NCBI GenBank assembly: GCA_027596945.1
Contig: JADGJH010000434.1
Location: forward strand, 1 to 18,654
Source: Physocladia obscura
Lineage: Eukaryota; Chytridiomycota; Chytridiomycetes; Chytridiales; Chytriomycetaceae
Reading direction: 5' to 3'
Length of the DNA stretch: 18,654 nt
A program made the translations under genes and the position numbers. The notes beneath the pieces are model-generated. The model did no database searches and was not told the origin of the DNA. It was given only the letters and a program-made list of their open reading frames with translations. Positions 9,599 through 18,567 of this stretch are shown here, piece by piece (positions within the stretch are counted from its first letter, which is position 1; the number at the start of each line of letters is the position of its first letter).

Positions 9599-9784
9599 AA
9601 CCGCAGGCTCACGGCAACGCTGGGACACGCGCGGCTGGCGTTGGCGCAGGGGAGCACTGGCGACGCGGACCTGCTGGAGCCACTCGTGCTCGGCGCCGAC
9701 TATGTGGTGTGCATGGTCGGCGACGCGTCGGCGCAGCAGACAGCAGCCGTCAATGCGTTTTTGCACACGCTAGAATTGTCATAA
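9599..9784 (+). pseudogene. GC-rich fragment of a second NAD(P)H-binding SDR-like protein
   Basis: The plus frame is open from 9599 (in-frame TAA at 9596) to TAA 9782-9784, with no ATG. It reads like the second part of a Rossmann domain of the NmrA/NAD(P)H-binding type: GDADLLEPLVLGADYVVCMVGD matches the D/E-x-x-x-L-x-x-A-x-x-G-A-D-x-V-V pattern, then QQTAAVNAFLHTLE. The nucleotide-binding glycine motif that should precede it is absent, and the 180 bp upstream is AT-rich without a matching exon. The piece is strongly GC-rich (about two thirds by eye), unlike its flanks and unlike the intact SDR at 5987. It is best read as a transposed or truncated gene fragment. Confidence 0.6.
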
Positions 9785-10143
9785 TCCTTATGTAAGTTCG
9801 ATCCATAGGACAGTTAAGCCTGTGATGTCTAAGTAACGGCTTATGAAAACTCAGGGGCGCGATTGTCAAGATTTCTCCTCAAATCATTCTCAATCGTTTC
9901 TCTTTATTGAACACACAACACAGGGATCATAAAATGATTCTAACAGGATCTGTACCGCGAGACCTAGGACATCGAGTGGATTGTCCATTAGGCCGCAATC
10001 ATTTACAAGGGGGCGTTCTTGTTCGCTTGGAATCTTGCTCTGGTGGCAGTTGTTACCGTTACGGAATACAACTATCGTGCAGTGCAAGTTTCCATCGCAG
10101 TTCAGACACGTGATTTAAGCGCTTACAAATAAAACTTAGAATT
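9771..10143. mobile_element. Possible 359-bp insertion (solo LTR or non-autonomous element) with 7-bp direct repeats
   Basis: TAGAATT occurs at 9771-9777 and again at 10137-10143, bracketing a segment of medium GC without coding signs. The segment begins near TGTCATAATCC and ends near AATAAAACT; a short inverted pair, TGTAAG/CTTACA, lies close to its ends (about 9791 and 10121). A minus-strand AATAAA lies inside, at about 9903-9910. Removing the segment lets the SDR frame run on as LYTVAAIES before a stop. A solo LTR of a retroelement is one reading, but the right end is not CA, so the class is open. Confidence 0.35.
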
Positions 10144-10201
10144 ATATACGGTAGCAGCAATTGAAAGTTAGGGTGCAGTGACCTATTTTTTTTTCTTGCT
10201 G

Positions 10202-10243
10202 GTTATGATTGAGAGATCACTGGTTCGATCCCGGGTCAGGCCA
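10202..10243 (+). other. tRNA 3'-half-like motif (B box)
   Basis: GGTTCGATCCC matches the T-loop/B-box consensus, is followed by GGGTCAGGCCA like the 3' half of a tRNA acceptor stem, and the T stem pairs four of five positions. The matching 5' acceptor strand (GGCCTGA) and a D arm are not found, and a T run lies where the 5' half should be. It is probably a tRNA fragment or tRNA-derived repeat tail, not a working tRNA gene. Confidence 0.35.
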
Positions 10244-10346
10244 TATTTTGTCCAAACAAAGCAAAATTAAAAATGTAGTTTATTTTAAGTTTTAAATTGT
10301 ATTACATTGTTTTTTTTCTTGAAAATTTCTTTTTTCTGAGATTTCA

Positions 10347-10365
10347 GTTTTGAATTTGAGAAAAT
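10347..10365 (+). repeat. Left copy of an inverted motif shared with 12716-12741
   Basis: GTTTTGAATTTGAGAAAAT ends in the transposase start codon. The reverse complement of 12716-12741 is GTTTTGAA, then a 7-base insert, then TTTGAGAAAAT: identical except for the gap. The pair is inverted and sits at the outer 5' edge of both convergent relics, as subterminal repeats of one element would. Confidence 0.45.
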
Positions 10366-11359
10366 GGAAGCTATTTGCACACAAGCAACTTCCATGTATG
10401 CAAGCAGCAACACCACAGCCCATGCTCTTTACAACTACTATTTCCACCAGTTGTCTGCAGAAAAAATTGGTTTGATTTACAGCAAGTCAGCTCAAACAAT
10501 AACTCGTTGGATCCAAGAGTTTGAATTAGATGCCTCATTTGGCAGACAGTCAAGAAAAACAGTCAAACGCAAATTTTCAGCCCTTCAGAAGCAGTGGTTG
10601 GTGGAATACTTTACCAAAAACCACTCTACTTTTCAGATGAAGTGCAAGTGGCTTTCGTTAAAGATGGCACAAGCCAATCAGCATCTCCCATATTTGGCGA
10701 ATTATTCAAGCTGCAGGTCTTTGGTGGAAAGTCTTAGAAAGACATGCTATGCAAATCAGAGACGCCAATGTAATACAGTTTTTGCATGAATTTAATTCAG
10801 TTGATTGGACTCTTCATAACATTGTCTTTCTGGACAAAGTGTCATTTGATAATTGGAAATTGCTGAGACAGTGTGGCTATGCTCTTAACGGAACAAATTT
10901 GTATCTATGTGGTGAGTATAAGCGCCTTTCTTGCATTTCTCTTCTTTGCTTTATCCACAGCAATGGGCTTTTGGAAGCTTTTCAAACAGAGGGCACATTC
11001 AACAAAACAAAATTCACAGCCCATTGCCTCCAGTTAGCCACCAAACATAAAAAAATACAACAGAATCCAGGAAAAAACTCAGTTTGGGTTCTGGACGGAG
11101 CGCAAATTCATCAATCAGCAAAACTCATCATGGAACTTCACTCTGCATGAATTATTCCAATCTTCCTTCCTGCATATTGCCCATTCTTCAACCTCATCAA
11201 ATTTTTTTTTAGGATTCTTAAAGGAAAACTTCACCGAAACTACAAATAAGGCAGCGTGACTGGAAAAAATTTACACACATTACAGTTGCTACCACACTTA
11301 CAAAGTTTCGTGCCTTTGATATGTCGCCAACATTTCATAAATGTGGTTATACAATTTGA
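10364..11359 (+). pseudogene. Decayed IS630/Tc1-type (DDE) transposase
   Basis: The relic starts at ATG 10364 with an N-terminal helix-turn-helix region (YSKSAQTITRWIQEFE). The catalytic core follows in another frame: ISHIWRIIQAAGLWWKVLER, then VFLDKVSFD (first Asp codon 10833-10835), WVLDGAQIH (second Asp codon 11094-11096), and IFLPAYCPFFN. The third acidic residue, expected in the F-N-P-I-E motif, is Lys here (FNLIK, codon 11199-11201). The C-terminal FDMSPTFHKCGY type ending closes at TGA 11357-11359. Frame changes occur near 10633, 10675 and 11250-11275, with stops at 11148-11150 and 11247-11249. The family match is strong; the gene is dead as it stands. Confidence 0.85.
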
Positions 11360-11713
11360 TCTGCAAATTGGACATAAACAAAGTGTTAGTGCAATAGGCT
11401 ATTATCACATTTTTTCTACATTAAATAATTTCTTTTTGTTTTGGTCCGCTCCTCAAACTTTCCCAAGAAAATCTCCTTTATTCATCATCAACAATTTATC
11501 TATCACTACTCCACACAATTTCCTTTTTGTTATCACTTTTTTTCATTTTGATTTCACTCTTTTTGAGATTTTTGGGTGGAGTCGCCTTTGGGCTTTTATG
11601 TTGATTAGGGAAAACTATAAAAGGGACTTTATTTTAAATAAAGAAAACTTAGTTCAAATATTATAAAATTGCAACAGCTATAAATAAAAAAAGTTGGGAT
11701 TATTATTTTTTAT
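11360..11713. other. Space between convergent dead genes; no gene seen
   Basis: This T-rich stretch has a TATAAAAG at 11616-11623 on the plus strand but no gene behind it. A plus open frame crossing 11256-11666 overlaps the transposase end in the wrong frame and then runs through low-complexity T-rich DNA. I take it as chance. Confidence 0.4.
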
Positions 11714-12694
11714 TTATTCCTCGCTGCTTTCAAAATTTGAGTTTCCAGAATGGTCTTGATCCTTATCACTGTTACTTGCATGGATATGATTATTATTATT
11801 GTCAATTTCGTTATTATCTTTGTTTAGAACAATTGGATGCAGAGCTCTCTTGAATCCAGCAATGATTTGTCTGTTTGCGTGCATTGAATTTCTCATGTTC
11901 TTCATTTGCTGGTGAGGGTTCTGATGGTCCTGTGAATTGTTTTGCGCTGATGCTCAACATTGTCCAAAAGGTTTTCAGCAATATCAACAGTCTTGCAAAG
12001 TTAATTAAGAGTCTCCTGTTGCATAGTTTCTTCGAGAAATAGAAAGTGAATGCGTTGTGGAGGTCCCTTCAAAATGCTGGATTCTAATTGATGAAGTTGT
12101 TCAGTTTGAAGCAGGTAATTTGCCCAATCTTGCCAAATAAAGTGCTCAGCTTTTTGTTGTGGATGTGTGAGTTGTAGTTTTGTAATAATTTCTGCAATTT
12201 GAGCTTTGTTTGGAGCACCTGATCTTTCTCAATGATTTGCAGGTAAAGTCAAAACATCTGATTCAAATTTTTCCCAATCTTTCGCCAAATAAACAGCAGA
12301 AGAATATACAAATACTCTACATTTGATTATTTCATTAGATTTCATTAAATTTCGAAGAATCTTGGTTGATAGTTGTGCAACATTCTCTTGAATTGCTAAT
12401 TTAATTTTTTAAGGCCACTGTCATTAAAATAGTACCTTGCTTATCTGGGCCATAAAAATAGTGGCTGTTGCCTTTAGCCAATTCAATAAATTTACCAAAT
12501 ACTTCAATTGTGACATCACTGGTATCAAGGGTATATTTTTGATCTGCGCCAAGAACTACCGTGCCAAGAATCTCTGGCTTTGTGATATTCCAAATCTGTT
12601 CTGCGATTTCTTGAGCACTATCACCCTCCACTATCACTGGTTCAGCATATTCTTGCTGTTGCTGCCTTTTGGATTTTTTGATTGCAAATGCCAA
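11714..12694 (-). pseudogene. Decayed open frame of unknown family, probable transposon partner gene
   Basis: About 320 codons can be followed on the minus strand. The N-terminal part (12694-12404) reads KSKRQQQQEYAEPVIVEGDS and on to YFYGPDKQGTILMTVALKN. A shifted middle part (about 12400-11950) includes VFVYSSAVYLAKDWEKFE and KAEHFIWQDWANYLLQTEQL, with stops at 12229-12231 and 12001-12003. The C-terminal part (to TAA 11714-11716) returns to the first frame with HQQMKNMRNSMHANRQIIAG and an acidic Asn/Ser-rich tail. No ATG heads the frame, and a stop lies just upstream. Helical, basic and glutamine-rich traits suggest a nucleic-acid-binding or partner protein, but that is a guess. It converges on the transposase relic and is decayed in the same manner. 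Confidence 0.55.
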
Positions 12695-12710
12695 CGAGAG
12701 TCTGAATTTT

Positions 12711-12743
12711 GAGAAATTTTCTCAAATTGAGTTTTCAAAACTC
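12711..12743. repeat. Cluster of three nested perfect palindromes
   Basis: GAGAAATTTTCTC (12711-12723), CTCAAATTGAG (12721-12731) and GAGTTTTCAAAACTC (12729-12743) overlap, each perfect around a central base. They lie directly upstream of the minus-strand pseudogene. A gapped version of the same sequence lies upstream of the transposase at 10347-10365 in opposite orientation. They could be transposase or regulator binding sites; function is not shown. Confidence 0.5.
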
Positions 12744-12913
12744 AAAAACAAGACATTTGGTGGAAAACTCGCAGTATATCGAATTTTTTTTGATTTTAAC
12801 TCTGCTAAGTATAGCGCGATTGAGCACAACTTGAGAAAGTTAGAAACATATAATAATAAAATCATTAGTTCTCTGTTTTCTTTTAAAAGCATTTATTCTA
12901 TCATAATAAATAT

Positions 12914-13240
12914 TTATTTAAAAAAATTGGTATATAGTTGAATGTTGTAGAGTGACAGTTGGCACCACCGCGGATGACAAGCTCCGATTGCCAATCGCCG
13001 CTTCCACTGTGCAGACACTGCGTGCGCCTCGACAACAATAACAGTGCAGAAGACAACGGCACCGATAATGGCGGCGGCACCGACAATGGCAGCCAATTTG
13101 ATCCCTGACCACATGTTCTGCAACAACAACAACGACCATCACAGCATGCGTTGGTGATGGGCGAACTCAATCACGGTTATCGTTGTTGTTGCCGTTGTAC
13201 TCGCTCGTCCTTGTCGCTTGTTGTTGGGAAATTTCCCCAT
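12914..13240 (-). CDS. Probable small spliced single-span membrane protein, 89 aa
   Basis: Model: exon 1 13240-13175 from ATG (MGKFPNNKRQGRASTTATTT), intron 13174-13118 (57 bp, GTGATT...TTGCAG), exon 2 13117-12914 ending in TAA. The joined product has a basic, Thr-rich N-terminus, then one strong membrane segment (IKLAAIVGAAAIIGAVVFCTV), then a short tail with basic residues (AQWKRRLAIG). The region is more GC-rich than its flanks, as the coding exons here tend to be. Without splicing, an in-frame TGA interrupts it. Its start is only 38 bp past the stop of the large membrane protein on the same strand, so it might instead be an extra 3' exon of that gene. It looks like small mitochondrial or ER assembly proteins, but I cannot name it. 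Confidence 0.45.
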
Positions 13241-13277
13241 CGCTTTTTTGTGTGAAATTAATTTTTTTCAATAATCA

Positions 13278-15966
13278 TCACGCAACTTTTCTTGATTTTG
13301 AAATCTTGACGACTTTTGTCGGTTCATCCAAAATAATTGTGCCCACTTCATTGTCTCTTGTTGTCTTGTCTTCTCCAAGCCTCACTCTCACCTTTTTGTA
13401 TTGTTGCTCCAAAGATATTTGGCCAAGGTCATTTCCATCAATCTTGGTCACTAATTTTCCTAAAGAACCGCGCATGTAGTAAACTGTTCGAAGAGGATTG
13501 TCAATCATTGCCACGGCTTTATCCAAATGCTTGCCACCGCCAACAACAACCATCCAGGACAAGATGACAACAAGTTCCATTACCATACTCAAGACCAAAA
13601 TGACAAGCAAAAGGAATGTCACCCAACTTGGAGCAGAAATCGTGCCATATCCTGCTATTCCCTTATATTTGCATATTGTCACGTCTTTGAAATCAGCTTG
13701 ATTCAAAACGTAATGTGCAAGAAATGCCACTGCAACGCTCACACCTTGCCAAGTTAGATCAGCATCATACAGACTGTCCAAACCCACACCCCATGCCAAA
13801 ATGGTTGCAGTAACATCAGTTGCAGTAACTGCTTGTAAATCTGTACCATTGAGACCAATAGCAATAGCCTGTGCAATCCAATATGTGATGTTTTCATACA
13901 CAAGCTCTGTGTTTCCAAGAAGATGGTGAACTTGACCAAAATCTAGTTGAACTGATGTTCCAGGGGTAATTGACAGTGAATTATTGATCAAGATTTCGGT
14001 GATTGCGTTTGGGATTATTCCACCCCACTCATCAGATGTGTATGCATAAGAAACTTGTGCAAGCCCCGTCAAAAGCTGAAGTTGGCATAAGGTTTGAATT
14101 GAATTGTTCAAGTATTTGACAAAACTATGTGTTCCAGCTGGATACACTAATTTAATTCCAGCATTATACAATTGTCCCCAATATTCATCGGAAATTATAC
14201 TGAACGTGGTTGTATTTGAAGCAGAATTTTCATCCAGAGCTAATGTTGGTACTTGGCACACGGTGTCAATCAGGTACACGATTCCATCCCCTTGCATCTG
14301 GAACTGTGTTGCAGGTGCAGCGTTTGGTTTGGATGTGAATCCACCAATAATTCCTGTTGCCATAGGCAAACCGACCGAATCAAGAATTCCAAATTCTTCA
14401 TCAGCAGCAGCGTAAATGCTCAAATCTTTAGTAAAATTCCATTTATTTTTGTAAGTTAGCTGTATGCATGGATAGTCGCCAATATATGTGTAAATAGGTG
14501 TCCAATTCATGGTGTACGAAAGTGTCCATAGTGTGCATTCCAGAATCAGCAAGCAAATGAGAAATAATTTGTTTACATTTCGGCAGCCTTCTGGATCTAC
14601 ATCGCCGATTTCATTAAGAGGAACACCTTGTTTCGATGACAGCATCTGCTTGGCCGCAAATCCTTTTTTAACTAAATACACTAGATGCCATCCCATCAAA
14701 AGAATGAGTTTTCCTTGAAAAGACATGACGGCGTGGACAAGATTGTAGAATCTGATTGCTGACAGTTGGATAGTGAAGACATACTGAGTGATCAGCAAGA
14801 TAGATCCAAAAAGCAAGAGTTGCATGAATCCAAAAAATAAAATTTGGTACTTTGCATTATCTTTGACGCTTCTATAAATGCGGTATTGATCAGACTCCAA
14901 AATTGACCTTTGCCAAGCAATGAAATACGATTGAATCAAGACCATTAAAGTTTCATCGTCTGAGTGAGAAGACTGAGAAGATCTGACTGAACGCCCTTTA
15001 TTAAATACGCTGGGCAACGAAACAGCACTTGCAGCCGTTGAGCTTGATTTATGCCCGTCATCGTTGCTGTCGTTGTCCTCGTTTTCCTTTCTAATCACGC
15101 CTTCGGATTTTTTTCGGAGTGTGTTTATTACTGCTGCCGAAAAAGATGCTTTACGCTTGACTATTGAAGGTTTAGCACTGAATTGGTTGGATCCGTCATG
15201 CATGGCTGAAACTAAAGGTTTATCCGAGATTTCAGGATTCACCACCTCCGCAGTGGAGATAATTTTGTGGCCAGCAACACTGTAGTATGCGAGCGGAACA
15301 TACGGCAAATCAGATTCTGCAACACCGAAATTTATCGAAGATTTTCGTGCAAGAGCTGATTTTGAATCTTCCAGTACTCGGTTTGAATTTGTTTCAATTT
15401 CGTCAATTTTGACAAAACCTTCGCCATGGAAAATTTCTGGAGATTTTGATTCGATTTGTTCGGTCTGCGCAATAAATCCAACACCTCCCTGAAACGGGAG
15501 ATTTAATTATTTTTATAAAAAATTGGTAAGTTTTTTTAAATTTTTAAATTTTTAAATTTTTAAATTTTTAAATTTTTTGGTTTTGTAAACTCACGTGTTT
15601 TGCGGCAGATTTTCCTTTCATTGCGGAGACAAGAGGTTTTTTTGGTTCAGAACTTGAAGGTGCAGCGCTATAGCTGGATTGAAGAATTGACTCGTTTGTT
15701 GCTGTCGACGCGTTGTTCCTTTCTGCATTCAATTCGAGGGCAGATGACGCGTTTGACGCGGTCGACTCAAGATTTCTCGATCGCAGCATCAACAAAGTTG
15801 GTTGATCTTCGCACGAGTCGGTTTCAAATTTTTTGAAGGAATAGTTGACGAGATCAAACGACGCGGCATCTTCAACGACAAGATGGACTTTGACTTGGTT
15901 TCCATTTTCGTCAGAGAGAAATTCGACTCTTTCTCGGGTGTTATCGTAACTGTCCTGTTGGTTCAT
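13278..15966 (-). CDS. Hypothetical 860-aa multi-span membrane protein with large glycosylatable domain
   Basis: Exon 1 is 15966-15595 (ATG, MNQQDSYDNTRERVEF), the intron is 15594-15489 (106 bp, GTGAGT...TTTCAG, phase 0), and exon 2 is 15488-13278 (TGA). Residues 1 to about 335 are polar and probably cytosolic, with the phrase KPLVSAM present twice. Three membrane segments follow (about 339-362, 375-397, 431-450), then a domain of about 295 residues with several N-x-S/T sites (NNS, NTT, NIT, NGT) and few cysteines, so likely outside the cell or in the lumen. A fourth span lies at about 747-773 (WVTFLLLVILVLSMVMELVV), with an 87-residue charged tail. The plan, spans around one large outer domain, suggests a sensor, channel subunit or surface protein; I do not recognise the family. 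Confidence 0.8.
15538..15577. repeat. Tandem repeat AAATTTTT x5 inside an intron
   Basis: Five exact 8-bp units lie in the single intron of the 860-aa membrane protein gene and account for its greater length (106 bp against 49-74 bp elsewhere). Confidence 0.8.
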
Positions 15967-16417
15967 TTTTTTTTTTTGAAAGTTTGTGAAAAAAAAAAAA
16001 AATGTCAAGTCCAAAATTTCAAAAGTTTTGTGAAATATTTGCATTTATGGATTTTGATTTATGGACAATTGCCAGTTTTACTTGCTGAATATGATTGTTT
16101 ATTGACTTATTTATTAATTTACTGAAAATAAGCTTTGAATGTTCTTGCAACAACTATGTTCATGACCAAATCTTTTTGTCATCGAATGCTAAGGATAACT
16201 GATTCGGGCGCCGTTTCGTCGTATCGATTAATTCGCCACGTTTGTCCCAAGTTTGTTTCTTATTTTGTGGCTGCTAGTAAAAAATTGAATAAAATTAAAT
16301 TGAAAAGTAACAACGATGCAATAATCCGTGAGACTTACAATGACTTGCGTGTGTTAGTAGCTTGCTATTGGTTCATTCTATATCTAACTTTGAACATTTT
16401 AGTAACAAACGTGTGAA
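15967..16417. other. Upstream region of the membrane-protein gene; one weak open frame
   Basis: An A/T homopolymer at about 15966-16005 precedes the minus-strand gene. A 93-codon plus frame (16135-16416, MNVLATTMFMTKSFCHRMLR) has a hydrophobic end and no recognisable domain. It may be chance or part of the broken region that follows. Confidence 0.25.
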
Positions 16418-16684
16418 ATGAGCGATATGTTGAAGAATAAATATTTAAGTCTTCCAGATAAAAAATATAAAATTGCAATGCAAGATGAAATTATTGATCT
16501 GGTAGGCTAAGTACTTTAAATTTTTTGAAACAGAGTTGACATTGCTGATTCTGTGAATTTTATTTTTTAGGCAGTACATGGAATCCAAAACAACTTCAAA
16601 CTTTAGGCAAAGCAGTTATAAACTCATTGTGTGCTGTTGAAAAGAGGGAGATACTCTGTATTCAACAACAGTGCTGTGAATTGT
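16418..16684 (+). pseudogene. Short broken coding relic, unknown family
   Basis: ATG 16418 opens 28 codons (MSDMLKNKYLSLPDKKYKIA then MQDEIIDL) up to GTAGGCTAAG. After an AG at 16569-16570, another frame reads GSTWNPKQLQTLGKAVINSL then CAVEKREILCIQQQ to TGA near 16684. An intron 16502-16570 is possible, but the phases do not match, so the piece looks broken. Confidence 0.3.
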
Positions 16685-17039
16685 GACATCATTCAAGGAT
16701 TGCATCCTGGTTACTAACAAATATGAAATTTGTCAAGAGTTGGACTTTTTATGTTGCATTCTTTACAACCAGATGATTCATCATGGTTTTACTTTCTTTT
16801 TTTTATAGCTTTCTTTGGTTACTTGTTTGAATGTTTCTGTCACAAACATACTGTTGCCACTCCAACACTTGACTAATTACTGCTAAATCAATAAAAATTC
16901 TGATTTTCAAAAAATGTATACACTCCAGTATCCTTATATATACTGGTCTTTGCCATTCCCTGCCAAACTAATGCAATTCACAGGGATGATCAGTTTGACA
17001 GATTTTCTGAGGTCATCACTTTGCCAATAGACTTGGAAC
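16685..17039. other. No intact gene; T-rich with scraps of open frame
   Basis: A plus frame of about 48 codons ends near 17070 (FAIPCQTNAIHRDDQFDRFS then EVITLPIDLEHEKHGWF) and looks more protein-like than its surroundings, and may belong to the same relic as the next frame. Nothing else was recognised. Confidence 0.3.
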
Positions 17040-17528
17040 ATGAGAAGCATGGCTGGTTTACATGATGAGTCAAATTTTGATGACCAGCAAAGCACCAGGA
17101 GTTTCTACAGGCTCTGCCAATTATGTCTGATTTGCCAGCAAGAATCAAATGCTTGCAAATGCAATTCAGATGAAAACCCAACAACCAGATTGCCAGCCAT
17201 CAAAATTGCTGGAATGCCACAAGTTGTATTTCTCAAGTGCCATAAAATTATTGTTAATGAAAAGCGCAGTGTTGATGCAAGTGTAAATCTTTGCAATGAC
17301 ATGAACAATTGCTACCAAAAGTTCTGCAACTGGAAATTGACAAAGATTGGCAATTCTATCATTTCTCAAAGCAAAGAAAGAAACCCCAATCCATCTCAGA
17401 AATTTTTTTACACAGAGGATATTACCGACCTGATGGCACTAGTCTCTACTAAGTGCAAAAAACTTGAAAATTCTCTAGAAAATATTGATACTGATCAAGA
17501 AAATGGTATGTTAATGTTTCTTCATTGA
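17040..17528 (+). other. 162-codon open frame with cysteine cluster; exon or relic, unknown
   Basis: This is the longest open frame in the last 2.5 kb. Near its start it has C-x2-C-x2-C-x8-C-x-C (LCQLCLICQQESNACKC), then a mixed part (RLPAIKIAGMPQVVFLKCHK) and a charged helical end (DLMALVSTKCKKLENSLENI). A canonical donor GTATGT at about 17506 suggests the true exon may end after DQEN. No start context or upstream exon is convincing. It may be a decayed transposon protein with a zinc-binding part; this is a guess. Confidence 0.35.
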
Positions 17529-17845
17529 AATTTTTATTTTTCATCAAATTGTGAGATTAGATCATGTTTTTAAAGTATAAATGATTCAAGTTGTATTTAA
17601 AGATGAATTCACTCTTTATTGAGGATTTGAACAATGAAAATTTAAAATAAAGAAAAAAGAATTCTTGCTAAAAATCTTTACAATAAATGGAGATTGCAAC
17701 ATAATGGCATAGGCACGGTTTGTGCACACGGTACAAGGGAATATTCTTGAAGATATAAGTTTTTTATTTCATTTTTGTAGTTGGAATTTTTTGAAAATGT
17801 TTTTCAGTTTGAGAAAAAAAAAAAAACAAACAGAAAAAAAACAGA
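17529..17845. other. AT-rich stretch without gene
   Basis: This contains A runs at about 17814-17826 and no open frame of note. Confidence 0.4.
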
Positions 17846-18191
17846 ATGTCCAATGCACAAAGCAACCAAACTACTGCTGTCCTCTGCTGCAGTGAGGGAG
17901 TGACTGCAACAACTGCGTGGTTAGGAAAAGGAGTAAAATTGGGGATGTTTGGAAACATCACTGATTTTTATGAAAATAACCTGTTGGATGCAAAAGCCTG
18001 ATTTACAAAAATGAGAAATTAAATCAAAAAACTTGCTAGTTGACACACAGCAAAAAAAACACAAGGCGCTACTACAGCCAAGAACTGAGTTTAGAGCCTG
18101 TGAGGAGTGCATGAACGAGAAATTCAGATGTTGTCAAGTACACACAAAAAAATTACATTCACCCAAATCTTCTTCAAACAGACATGAATGA
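17846..18191 (+). other. Two short open frames, possible relic
   Basis: ATG 17846 to TGA 17999-18001 gives 51 residues (MSNAQSNQTTAVLCCSEGVT...). A second frame at about 18048-18191 gives RTEFRACEECMNEKFRCCQV with close cysteine pairs. Their order and strand agree with the 17040 frame, and all may be pieces of one decayed gene. No family was recognised. Confidence 0.25.
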
Positions 18192-18315
18192 TGCCAACAG
18201 AGTTTTAATTATTACTGGATTAATTGGTACCATTGAGAAACATTTCTTGATAAAATTGGCAGTTGTTGAACTTTACAGCAAAATTGAAAATTGAAAATTC
18301 TGTCACACAGCCGAA

Positions 18316-18567
18316 ATGGAGAAATTTGAAGACAAGCAAAAGGCTAATGAACACTTCAATAAAATTTTGGAACCTGTTTTGAAAGCAAATACTTGTGCAG
18401 TCACATTACTAAAATCCAACAAAAGGATGGATGACTCATGGCGTCAAACTCTTGACAAATACTTACCATTCCAAAATGTTCTGGGAATTTATTTTTTTTT
18501 TAACAGAGGCACTTTCACAGGGTGCATGCCTGTTTTTATAATACTCAGAAACACTTTTCCAAACTAA
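18316..18567 (+). other. 83-codon open frame at window end, unknown
   Basis: MEKFEDKQKANEHFNKILEP is followed by a helical, charged part (NKRMDDSWRQTLDKYLPF). After that a T run leads into less protein-like sequence. A 3' splice site (TTTTTTTTTAACAG, about 18491-18506) may end an intron there. Function is unknown. Confidence 0.25.

Noticed and set aside
10150..10243. Complete tRNA gene
   Set aside because: The T arm is good, but there is no matching 5' acceptor strand or D arm, and a T9 run interrupts.
11616..11623. TATAAAAG as a promoter
   Set aside because: No plus-strand gene follows; it lies between two convergent relics in T/A-rich DNA.
11256..11666. 136-codon plus-strand open frame
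   Set aside because: Its first third overlaps the transposase C-terminus in the wrong frame, and the rest is low-complexity T-rich translation. It arises from decay of the element.
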